A DNA stretch of 5,054 bases, from assembly GCA_022563615.1 (NCBI GenBank), contig JADFMZ010000260.1, forward strand, positions 1 through 5,054. The letters are read 5' to 3'. The position numbers were made by a program, and so were the translations under genes. This document shows, piece by piece, positions 1 to 4,827 of the stretch. Position 1 is the stretch's first letter, and each line of letters opens with the position of its first letter. The stretch is from Planctomycetota bacterium. GTDB lineage: Bacteria; Planctomycetota; Phycisphaerae; UBA1845. Below the pieces are notes generated by a model. It was not told the origin of the DNA and did no database searches. It saw nothing but the letters and a program-made list of their open reading frames with translations.

Positions 1-620
1 GTTTCGTCAAACAGCTGCAGCGCAGTGGATGAGCCGAACGTAGTGAAGACCGGATCGCACTGAAGCTCGGAGGCGAAGTAGCTGGAGCTTTCAAGGTCCG
101 GCGCGAAAGCGCAGCCCTCCGGCGGCGGCGCGGCCTGGCCGGCGTGTTCGCAGACTTCCTCGGGCGTCCCGGCCCACATGGTCAGACCCTCCAGATGATC
201 AAAGCCCTCCGGCATCTGCATGAACGTGACGCGAAGGGCCATGTCACATCGGCTGTTGCCGGGGAGAATCGAGAGGTAACGATTGTTGGCGGGCGACGTC
301 GGGTCCGGCGATTCAACCGTCAGCCCCACGCCTTCCGAAGCCCGCCGTTCCGCGTGAATCCGCCGCATGGCGGATCGACGGCCTGACACCCGGCACTGCT
401 GCACCACAATCCGCCGGACCCACGACCACCACTTCGATGAATCTCGCAGGGCCGAACGCTTCTGGTGGGCGACGGTCAAAGCCTCCTGCACCGCGTCCTC
501 GGCGTCGTCGCGATTCCACAGGAATCGGTAGGCAAGCCTCACGAGTCGGTCGCGGACCGAAGGGGAGACGGTCGTCGGATCACTCGATTGTTCTGGCTTG
601 GTTTCCAGTGATCCGTTCAC
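1..620 (-). CDS. Partial chimeric ORF: ECF sigma region 2 fused in frame to a planctomycete-type secreted-protein domain
   Basis: I read an uninterrupted minus-strand frame from a GTG at 620-618 to the left edge (206 whole codons, 3' end outside the window). A TGA lies in frame six codons before the GTG, and no in-frame ATG precedes the sigma domain, so GTG is the best start, with only a weak AGG-type ribosome-binding site. Residues about 22-100 look like sigma-70 region 2: RDRLVRLAYRFLWNRDDAED, then AVQEA, then WWSWVRRIVV (64-73) and an Arg-rich tail. This part of ECF sigma factors binds core polymerase and the -10 element. Region 4, which reads the -35, is missing. From about residue 108 the frame changes character: NNRYLS (112-117), MALRVTFMQMP, TMWAGTPEEVCEHAGQ and cysteines at 125, 157, 170 and 188. 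I recall this pattern from secreted planctomycete proteins. No signal peptide precedes it. Either two genes were fused by a deletion or the contig is chimeric. The sigma part is fairly sure; the second half is named from memory. Confidence 0.68.
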   Translation of the reverse strand, partial: MNGSLETKPEQSSDPTTVSPSVRDRLVRLAYRFLWNRDDAEDAVQEALTVAHQKRSALRDSSKWWSWVRRIVVQQCRVSGRRSAMRRIHAERRASEGVGLTVESPDPTSPANNRYLSILPGNSRCDMALRVTFMQMPEGFDHLEGLTMWAGTPEEVCEHAGQAAPPPEGCAFAPDLESSSYFASELQCDPVFTTFGSSTALQLFDE

Positions 621-682
621 CTTTGCCTGCCGACTTCAAGAGGCATGATGCGCGAGCCTGTCCGGATGTTTAGTAGAAAACC

Positions 683-750
683 CGAGGAGAGAAAGATTAT
701 CTTTGCTCCTACCCATCGAGGAGAGCGCGAAGATCCTCTTTGCTCGTACC
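683..750. repeat. Two tandem imperfect hairpin-forming repeats (about 31 and 34 bp)
   Basis: Copy 1 (683-713) and copy 2 (717-750) share CGAGGAGAG, AAGAT, CTTTGCTC and TACC in the same order, 26 matching bases in all. Each copy can fold on itself. In copy 1, 689-696 pairs with 700-708 around a TTA loop, with one bulged G. In copy 2, GAGC (723-726) pairs with GCTC (742-745) and AAGA (730-733) with TCTT (737-740) around a TCC loop. A short third echo, GCTCTACC, is at 753-760. The repeats lie 63-130 bases upstream of the sigma-like GTG start, where an operator or leader structure would be, but no function can be assigned. The stretch 621-793 contains no other gene that I can support. Confidence 0.55.
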
Positions 751-793
751 AAGCTCTACCGGTTTGTACGTAAGTGTGGCTGATAGGATGCTA

Positions 794-823
794 CTGGTGT
801 GATTCATCCTGTTGGGGCATTAT
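794..823 (+). repeat. Left terminal inverted repeat of the IS630 element
   Basis: Compared with the reverse complement of 1939-1968, 21 of 30 bases match. The matches fall in two blocks: an outer TGGTGTGA followed by TCAT, and an inner GGCATTAT, at exactly the same offset from both ends. The transposase stop codon (804-806) lies inside this repeat. Two conserved blocks separated by a variable middle suggest separate cleavage and transposase-binding segments. Confidence 0.8.
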
Positions 824-1889
824 TCAGTGCGAGCTTCGCTCGGCCGACTTTTTCGATGATTTGCTCGGCGGTCTTTCGCCAGACGAACGGCTTGGGGTCG
901 CTGTTGTGCTGTTCGATGTAGCCCATGACAGCGTCAATCAGTTGGGGGACGCTTCGAAAGACACCGCGACGCACGCGCTTTTCATCCAGGTCACGAAAGA
1001 ACCGCTCGATGACGTTGAGCCACGAACTGCTCGTCGGAATGAAATGAATGTGGAAACGCTTGTGCCGCTTGAGCCAGTTCTTCACCCTCGGATGTTTGTG
1101 CGTTGCGTAGTTGTCCACGATTAGATGAAGATCCAAATCTTCCGGCGTTTCTGCATCAATTTGCTTGAGAAACTTGATCCACTCCTGGTGTCTGTGGCGC
1201 GGCATGCAAGAAGCGATGACTTTGCCCCGAGTCATGTCGATCGCCGCAAAGAGCGTCGTGGTGCCGTTTCGTTTGTAATCATGAGTCATCGTGCCGCATC
1301 GACCGGGAATCATCGGCAGGCTGGGCTGGGTTCGATCGAGTGCCTGTATCTGACTTTTCTCGTCGGCACTGATCACCAACGCTTTTTCCGGTGGGTTCAG
1401 ATACAGGCCCACGACATCGATCAACTTCTCCTCGAAATGAGGATCCCGACTCAGCTTGAACGTGCGAATCAGATGCGGCTTTAATCCGTTCGCCTTCCAG
1501 ACGCGATGAATCATTGATTGAGTCACGCCCAACTCTTTAGCCAACGTGCGGGTACTCCAATGGGTTGCGTTCTTCGGCGTCTCTTGGGTCGTCTTGCGAA
1601 TGATCTCGCTTTCCCGTCCCTCCCGTTGATCACGCGGCCGTCCTCCGCGAGGAAGATCCTTCTCGATTCCGGCAAGACGCAACTCGGCAAACCGATTCCG
1701 CCATCGGCCCACCGTGTGTGCCTTGACGCCCATCACCGTGGCGATCTCCTGATTCGACCTGCCCTCCGAAGCCATCAGAACGATCCTGGCTCGCTCACGC
1801 TGCCGCACCGAAACCCTGCGACCTTGTGACCAATGTTGAAGCGTTATCCGTTCGCTTTTCTTGAGCCTGACAACTGGTGCTACTCGCAT
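804..1889 (-). CDS. IS630-family DDE transposase, intact
   Basis: This 361-residue protein would cut and rejoin DNA at TA sites to move the surrounding element. Numbering is from the ATG at 1889. Residues about 35-75 form a helix-turn-helix (RARIVLMASEGRSNQEIATV, then TVGRWRNRF), followed by a GRPR linker and a second DNA-binding region at about 110-145 (HWSTRTLAKELGVTQSMIHR). The catalytic DDE domain follows, with D176 (ISADEKSQ), D259 (LIVDNYATHKHP) and E295 (SSSWLNVIERFF), 35 residues after the second Asp. Length is normal for IS630. An in-frame TTG at 1904 would add five residues. I prefer the ATG because GGAGG (1898-1902) sits 8 nt before it and because the predicted transcription start near 1902 would exclude the TTG. 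The gene fills the element and stops inside the left terminal repeat. No frameshift or internal stop is seen. Confidence 0.95.
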   Translation of the reverse strand: MRVAPVVRLKKSERITLQHWSQGRRVSVRQRERARIVLMASEGRSNQEIATVMGVKAHTVGRWRNRFAELRLAGIEKDLPRGGRPRDQREGRESEIIRKTTQETPKNATHWSTRTLAKELGVTQSMIHRVWKANGLKPHLIRTFKLSRDPHFEEKLIDVVGLYLNPPEKALVISADEKSQIQALDRTQPSLPMIPGRCGTMTHDYKRNGTTTLFAAIDMTRGKVIASCMPRHRHQEWIKFLKQIDAETPEDLDLHLIVDNYATHKHPRVKNWLKRHKRFHIHFIPTSSSWLNVIERFFRDLDEKRVRRGVFRSVPQLIDAVMGYIEQHNSDPKPFVWRKTAEQIIEKVGRAKLALNNAPTG

Positions 1890-1908
1890 TGAAAATGCCT
1901 CCAACGCA

Positions 1909-1937
1909 AGGATACGCCAGGGGATTGTTCAAGTCAA
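1909..1937 (-). promoter_or_regulatory. Sigma-70-type promoter of the IS630 transposase
   Basis: On the minus strand TTGACT (1932-1937) and TATCCT (1909-1914) are separated by exactly 17 bp, a near-consensus housekeeping promoter. Transcription would begin near 1902, giving a leader of only about 13 nt that starts at the GGAGG ribosome-binding site. The -35 box lies just inside the inner block of the right terminal repeat, so transposase bound there could hinder RNA polymerase. That last point is inference. Confidence 0.65.
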
Positions 1938-1938
1938 G

Positions 1939-1968
1939 ATAATGCCTTAGACTTATGACTCACACCAC
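1939..1968 (-). repeat. Right terminal inverted repeat of the IS630 element
   Basis: Read inward on the minus strand it begins GTGGTGTGAGTCAT and ends GGCATTAT, matching the left end at 21 of 30 positions with the same two-block layout. TA (1969-1970) follows immediately outside. Confidence 0.8.
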
Positions 1969-1999
1969 TAGTGCTACTCGCCATAAGTTCTGATACACC

Positions 2000-2308
2000 C
2001 TAATACGGTGCCACGAGATGCTGCATGCATCCGAGAATCGTATCGACCATCTCGCCCATGCTGCCGGAGAAGGGCGTTCGTTCCCATCGGCCGGTGTGAC
2101 GCTTGACGCTCAGGCCATAGGTAGAGGCCGATAGGCGCGTGAGTCGAACGCGATCGTCGTTCTGCATCTGATGGCTCGATCCGATCGGCTGACGCCGTCC
2201 GAGGATCAGATGGTCGCCATGTACGCGAACGTACAGATCGGCGGTCGGTTCGTGCGCACCCAGCAAACCCCGCAGCTTCGACTCCGCCATTCGCATTTCC
2301 GTCTTCAT
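2000..2308 (-). CDS. Small protein of unknown function, translationally coupled to an IS630-type transposase gene
   Basis: This is a 102-residue protein that I cannot place in a named family. It begins at ATG 2308, nine bases after the transposase stop codon (TGA, 2318-2320). Its ribosome-binding site GAGGG overlaps that stop codon and ends 6 nt before the ATG, so the pair looks translationally coupled. A GTG directly before the ATG is an alternative start that adds one residue. The N-terminal third is mixed and basic, with DLYVRVHGDHLILG (24-37). The second half looks like a compact domain: DDRVRLTRLS (51-60), YGLSVKRHTGRWERTPFSG (64-82) and a predicted helix, EMVDTILGCMQHLV (86-99). No membrane segment or signal peptide is seen. 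The tight spacing suggests an accessory product carried by this IS type. I have a faint memory of similar short ORFs beside IS630-type genes but cannot confirm it. Confidence 0.65.
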   Translation of the reverse strand: MKTEMRMAESKLRGLLGAHEPTADLYVRVHGDHLILGRRQPIGSSHQMQNDDRVRLTRLSASTYGLSVKRHTGRWERTPFSGSMGEMVDTILGCMQHLVAPY

Positions 2309-2317
2309 CACGTACCC

Positions 2318-2576
2318 TCATCGCACAAGAGGAAGGCCTTCGTACGTCCACCGAAACGGATGGGCCTCCGTTTCATTCCACCCCTTGATGAAAGCCGTAA
2401 CCGCGGTCACCAGTTCATCCGGCGAGTGGAAGTTGCCGTACCGCAGTATACGACGAGTGAGGATGCAGAACCACAGCTCGATCTGATTCAACCACGAGCC
2501 GTGCGTTGGCGTATAGTGAAACACGAAACGACCGCCGTGCCGTTTGTTCCATTCCGTTATGAAGGCTCCTTGGTTG
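2318..2576 (-). pseudogene. IS630-family transposase, C-terminal fragment
   Basis: Eighty-five residues of the catalytic core remain, from NQGAFITEWNKRHGGRF to the natural stop at 2318-2320. The motif HYTPTHGSWLNQIELWF carries the last acidic residue of the DDE triad (Glu codon 2477-2479), and RILRYGNF and EAHPFRWTYEG are recognisable family landmarks near the C-terminus. Both catalytic aspartates and the DNA-binding region are missing, because the gene is cut at 2576 by the left end of the IS4 element. Upstream the frame continues open into IS4 sequence to 2638, but those residues are not transposase. It cannot be an active transposase. It ends directly before the small gene at 2308-2000. 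Confidence 0.88.
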
Positions 2577-2590
2577 GAATGGCACTGCCG
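2577..2590 (+). repeat. Left terminal inverted repeat of the IS4 element
   Basis: GAATGGCACTGCCG here is the exact reverse complement of 4262-4275. Beyond these 14 bases the match drops to scattered positions. The exact outermost base could be one or two off, since no target duplication fixes it. Confidence 0.85.
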
Positions 2591-2640
2591 GGTTTTCAGT
2601 ATCGTTGACGGGGGCTGCGTTTGGGCGACAGCGCGCACCT

Positions 2641-2698
2641 TGACCGGTCAGACGCGTGCGGGCCAACTGCCTGGGGCAGTTTTGACTTCCGCTGCCCC
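2641..2698 (+). other. Palindrome and stem-loop in the IS4 upstream region
   Basis: TGACCGGTCA (2641-2650) is a perfect 10-bp palindrome. Downstream, GGGGCAG (2673-2679) pairs with CTGCCCC (2692-2698) across a 12-nt loop. There is no following T-run, so this is not a canonical terminator. The structures lie between the left end of the element and its promoter, where IS elements sometimes carry features that block incoming transcription or bind host factors. Their role here is unknown. Confidence 0.4.
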
Positions 2699-2726
2699 GC
2701 GTCCGTCACAATCTGATACCATTCGC

Positions 2727-2754
2727 TTGCCGCGGGTTCCTTCCTTGGTATATT
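2727..2754 (+). promoter_or_regulatory. Probable promoter of the IS4 transposase
   Basis: TTGCCG (2727-2732) and TATATT (2749-2754) are 16 bp apart. TATTCT (2751-2756) at 18 bp is an alternative -10. Transcription would start near 2761, giving a leader of about 50 nt that is almost entirely the hairpin at 2766-2811. The spacer contains CCTTCCTTGGT, a second copy of the strand that pairs with the ribosome-binding site. Confidence 0.5.
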
Positions 2755-2765
2755 CTACCCGCGTA

Positions 2766-2811
2766 GAGACCTTCCTTGGTCGTGTGCGATTTCAAGACCA
2801 GGGAGGGTCTC
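2766..2811 (+). promoter_or_regulatory. Leader hairpin sequestering the IS4 transposase ribosome-binding site
   Basis: GAGACCTTCCTTGGTC (2766-2781) pairs with GACCAGGGAGGGTCTC (2796-2811) over 16 consecutive positions, 14 Watson-Crick and 2 G-U (2772 with 2805, 2776 with 2801), around a 14-nt loop. The ribosome-binding site GGGAGGG (2801-2807) is wholly inside the 3' arm, and the stem ends at the base before the ATG. Such a structure should strongly limit translation initiation. Sequestration of the start region in an RNA stem is an established way of restraining transposase expression, as in IS200 and in read-through transcripts of IS10 and IS50. Confidence 0.75.
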
Positions 2812-4245
2812 ATGTTATTATACCACAAAGTAGGTTCGACGCCACGACGATTTCGTTTGCTTCTCACTTCGTTTCTTCAACGCCCCGGCCTACCGTTTGC
2901 GGACGCCTTGCCGGAAGAGGCGATCCAGGAGGCATTCGATCGAGAGGACGTTAGCTTCGGCAATGACGAAGACGCCGTCTACACACCGGCGATCACCTTA
3001 TGGGCGTTCTTGTCCCAGGTTCTGTTCAAGGAGGAGCACCGATCCTGCGTCGCTGCCGTGGCCCGGGTGGCGGTGTTGCTGGTGGCGCTAAAGCGGGGAG
3101 CCTGCTCCAGCAACAACGGCGCCTACTGCCGAGCACGGAGCAAGCTGCCCCAGAAGATCATTCGGCAATTGACGGTCGATCTGGCCGACGGCTGTGAGAA
3201 CCAAGTTGATAAGGAATGGTTGTGGCGAGGTCGTCACGTCTATCTGGTCGATGGCACCACGGTCAGCATGCCGGACACGCCGGAGAACCAAGAGGTATAT
3301 CCACAGCCAGCCACGCAGCAGAAGGGACTCGGTTTTCCCGTTGCTCGCGCGGTCGTACTCATGTCGTTGGCCACCGGGATGCTCAAGGATATGGCCATGG
3401 GTCCGTACACGGGCAAACAGACGGGTGAGACGGCATTGTTGCGTCAACTGCTCGACCGATTCGAGCCGGGAGACATCCTGTTGGCCGATCGTTACTACTG
3501 CTCGTATTTTATGATCGCACTCCTGATGGAACGGGGCATCGACTTTGTGACCCGCATCCATCAACGCCGGCCCATCAACTTTCGACGAGGCCGCCGATTG
3601 GGCAAGAACGATCATGTCGTCACTTGGGAACGCCCACCAAGACCTCAGTGGATGGATCAAGAAACCTACGACCGGATGCCCGTGTCGATCGGCGTGCGCG
3701 AGATCCGTGTTCAGGTGGATCAGCCGGGATTTCGCCCCGAGTCATTCGTGGTGGTGACCACGTTGACGGACGCTGAGGAGTATGCCATCGACGACATCGC
3801 CGAGTTGTATCATTATCGCTGGCTGGCGGAGTTGGACATTCGCGCCATCAAGATCACCATGGGCATGGACATCCTGCGCTGCAAGACGCCCCAGATGGTT
3901 CGCAAGGAGGTGTGGGCGTGCCTCTTGGCTTACAACTTGATTCGTCAGACGATGTTGCAGGCGGCGTGGGAGTCGAAACATCCGCCGCGTAAGCTGAGCT
4001 TCACCGCAGCCATGCAGTCGATCGCCGCCAGTTGGCTGGTCATGGTGTTGAGCGACGATGCCGCGGCTGTGCGTCTGATCGAGGCCGCCCGGGCGAACCT
4101 CGCAGGCCACCTCGTCGGCAATCGTCCCGGCCGCGTGGAACCCCGCGCGGTCAAGCGCCGTCCCAAACCGCACGACCTACTCACCAAACCACGCGACCAA
4201 GCTCGCGCCGAGCTACTCGCGGAAAGCGGGAAGGAATCGCCGTAA
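2812..4245 (+). CDS. IS4-family DDE transposase, intact
   Basis: This 477-residue protein would catalyse transposition of its element. An N-terminal region (about 20-110) precedes an RNase H-like DDE domain: D147 in YLVDGTTVSM, D226 in LLADRYYCSY, and the IS4 signature Y333-x2-R336-x3-E340-x6-K347 in YHYRWLAELDIRAIK, whose spacing is exactly canonical and supplies the third acidic residue. The basic C-terminus (KRRPKPHDLLTKPRDQARAEL) may touch the element ends; that is inference. I chose ATG 2812 because GGAGGG (2802-2807) lies just upstream. An in-frame TTG at 2776 would add 12 residues but lies within the leader hairpin and has no visible ribosome-binding site. Length and motifs are complete, with no internal stop. 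The stop codon is 30 bp inside the right end of the element. Expression is probably held down by the leader hairpin. Confidence 0.96.
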   Translation: MLLYHKVGSTPRRFRLLLTSFLQRPGLPFADALPEEAIQEAFDREDVSFGNDEDAVYTPAITLWAFLSQVLFKEEHRSCVAAVARVAVLLVALKRGACSSNNGAYCRARSKLPQKIIRQLTVDLADGCENQVDKEWLWRGRHVYLVDGTTVSMPDTPENQEVYPQPATQQKGLGFPVARAVVLMSLATGMLKDMAMGPYTGKQTGETALLRQLLDRFEPGDILLADRYYCSYFMIALLMERGIDFVTRIHQRRPINFRRGRRLGKNDHVVTWERPPRPQWMDQETYDRMPVSIGVREIRVQVDQPGFRPESFVVVTTLTDAEEYAIDDIAELYHYRWLAELDIRAIKITMGMDILRCKTPQMVRKEVWACLLAYNLIRQTMLQAAWESKHPPRKLSFTAAMQSIAASWLVMVLSDDAAAVRLIEAARANLAGHLVGNRPGRVEPRAVKRRPKPHDLLTKPRDQARAELLAESGKESP

Positions 4246-4261
4246 GTCCTTATAACACAGA

Positions 4262-4275
4262 CGGCAGTGCCATTC
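4262..4275 (-). repeat. Right terminal inverted repeat of the IS4 element
   Basis: CGGCAGTGCCATTC is the exact reverse complement of 2577-2590. IS630-type coding similarity on the minus strand ends directly outside it, at about 4276. Confidence 0.85.
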
Positions 4276-4827
4276 GCCTCTGATACACCTCCAGAACGTT
4301 CTCCATCGCACAAACGAATTCGGCGCTGTGCTTGGGCGGAATGCACCACATCTTCTTGCGCCACGGCTTCAGCTCGTTTTTTTGAGCGTGCGACGCACCG
4401 TCTCATAGGAAATCGAATCCGTCACATTCAACGCCACCAACGCATCGCCCAGCAGTTCCAACGTCCATCGCGTCCGCCCTGACGGTGGCTCGCTGCAGGA
4501 CAACGCGATCAGCTTGGCCTCGCCAACGCCATCGAGCTTACGCTGCCAGGGACGATCAGGGGCAGGGCGGCCCTGCACCGCCAGCTCCAAACCCTCCTCC
4601 ACGCAGCAACGACGCACGTTCTCCGCGGTGCGAAAGCTGACGTCCAACGCATCCGCGATCCGTTGATCCGTCCATCCCGGACCGCCCTCCCCGGCGTCGG
4701 CTTTCAGCAGAATCCGCGCTCGGCTGATCTTGCGCGCCGCCGCCTTGCCTACCCGCACCAGTCTCTGAAGTGATTCTCGCTCCTCCTGATCCAAACGCAC
4801 GATATACTTCTTGTTCCGAATAGCCAT
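4276..4827 (-). pseudogene. IS630-family transposase, N-terminal fragment with frameshift
   Basis: The start at ATG 4827 is supported by GGAGGA (4833-4838) 5 nt upstream. Residues about 35-80 form a helix-turn-helix (RARILLKADAG, then TDQRIADALDVSFRTAENV), followed by a second helical region at 103-150 (RTRWTLELLGDALVAL, then SYETVRRTLKK). Zero-frame translation stops at TGA 4369-4371 after 152 residues. A -1 shift at the A7 run just before it restores 34 family-like residues: NELKPWRKKMWCIPP, then AEFVCAMENVLEVYQR, up to the right end of the IS4 element at 4276. The entire DDE catalytic domain is absent, so the gene is dead whatever the status of the shift. The CIPP/EFVCAME stretch seems to belong to a different IS630 subgroup from the C-terminal fragment at 2318-2576, so the two are probably not halves of one gene. 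That subgroup call is from memory. Confidence 0.85.
4377..4383 (-). other. A7 slippery run, candidate -1 frameshift site
   Basis: On the minus strand the frame reads CTC AAA AAA ACG AGC TGA. Re-reading one A gives AAA AAA AAC GAG CTG AAG (KKNELK), which matches the IS630 continuation. Either ribosomal -1 slippage or transcriptional addition of one A would join the two frames. Homopolymer frameshifting is known among IS630-family members, but a simple indel mutation or a sequencing error in the homopolymer would look the same. Confidence 0.5.

Larger units (their letters stand above)
794..1968 (-). mobile_element. Complete IS630-family insertion sequence (1,175 bp)
   Basis: The element holds one transposase gene on the minus strand and is bounded by imperfect 30-bp terminal inverted repeats. 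A TA dinucleotide lies just outside each end (792-793 and 1969-1970), as expected for IS630/Tc1-mariner elements, which insert into TA and duplicate it. Length, single gene and ends are all typical of the family. The reading frame is intact with all three catalytic acidic residues, so the copy may be functional. Its right neighbour is the remnant of another IS630-type element, so this one probably inserted at or next to that element's end. Confidence 0.9.
1971..2576 (-). mobile_element. Remnant of a second IS630-type element (C-terminal half plus accessory ORF)
   Basis: This stretch lies between the intact IS630 element and the left end of the IS4 element. It holds the last 85 codons of an IS630-type transposase and a small gene immediately after it, both on the minus strand. 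The outer end is uncertain. It may coincide with the TA at 1969-1970, since only about 30 bp separate that TA from the stop of the small gene. No matching inverted repeat survives to prove it. The N-terminal half is not in this window unless the fragment at 4276-4827 belongs to it, which its sequence type argues against. Confidence 0.5.
2577..4275 (+). mobile_element. Complete IS4-family insertion sequence (1,699 bp)
   Basis: The element is bounded by perfect 14-bp inverted repeats and carries one full-length transposase with the IS4 YREK signature. Its length fits the family. On both sides the IS ends lie exactly where IS630-type coding similarity stops, which independently supports the boundaries to within a few bases. 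No direct duplication flanks it: the bases before 2577 (CTCCTTGGTTG) and after 4275 (GCCTCTGATAC) do not match, although IS4-family insertion normally duplicates roughly 9-12 bp. The element therefore seems to have been rearranged after insertion. Confidence 0.88.

Noticed and set aside
144..386. Plus-strand open frame of 80 codons
   Set aside because: It is antisense to the sigma/secreted-domain frame, has an Arg/Pro-rich unremarkable translation, and shows no domain or convincing ribosome-binding site.
594..646. Nine-codon leader peptide (ATG within 640-650) whose TGA overlaps the sigma-like GTG start
   Set aside because: There is no ribosome-binding site before its ATG and no attenuator-like codon content. 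The overlap could easily be chance.
1877..1981. Eleven-base direct repeat GTGCTACTCGC at 1877-1887 and 1971-1981, one inside and one just outside the IS630 element
   Set aside because: An 11-base match is expected a few times by chance in 5 kb, and one copy is within the transposase coding sequence. It is not a target duplication, because the element's ends are set by the TA sites and terminal repeats.
1974..2351. Minus-strand 125-codon frame overlapping the small accessory gene
   Set aside because: It overlaps the transposase end and the 102-residue gene in another frame, lacks the coupled ribosome-binding site and has no protein-like motif.
2577..2638. Upstream extension of the IS630 C-terminal frame to 2638
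   Set aside because: These residues come from the left end of the IS4 element, not from IS630. The frame is merely open across the junction.
3088..3660. 190-codon minus-strand frame inside the IS4 transposase
   Set aside because: It is antisense to an intact transposase with complete catalytic motifs. Long antisense frames are common in G+C-rich genes.
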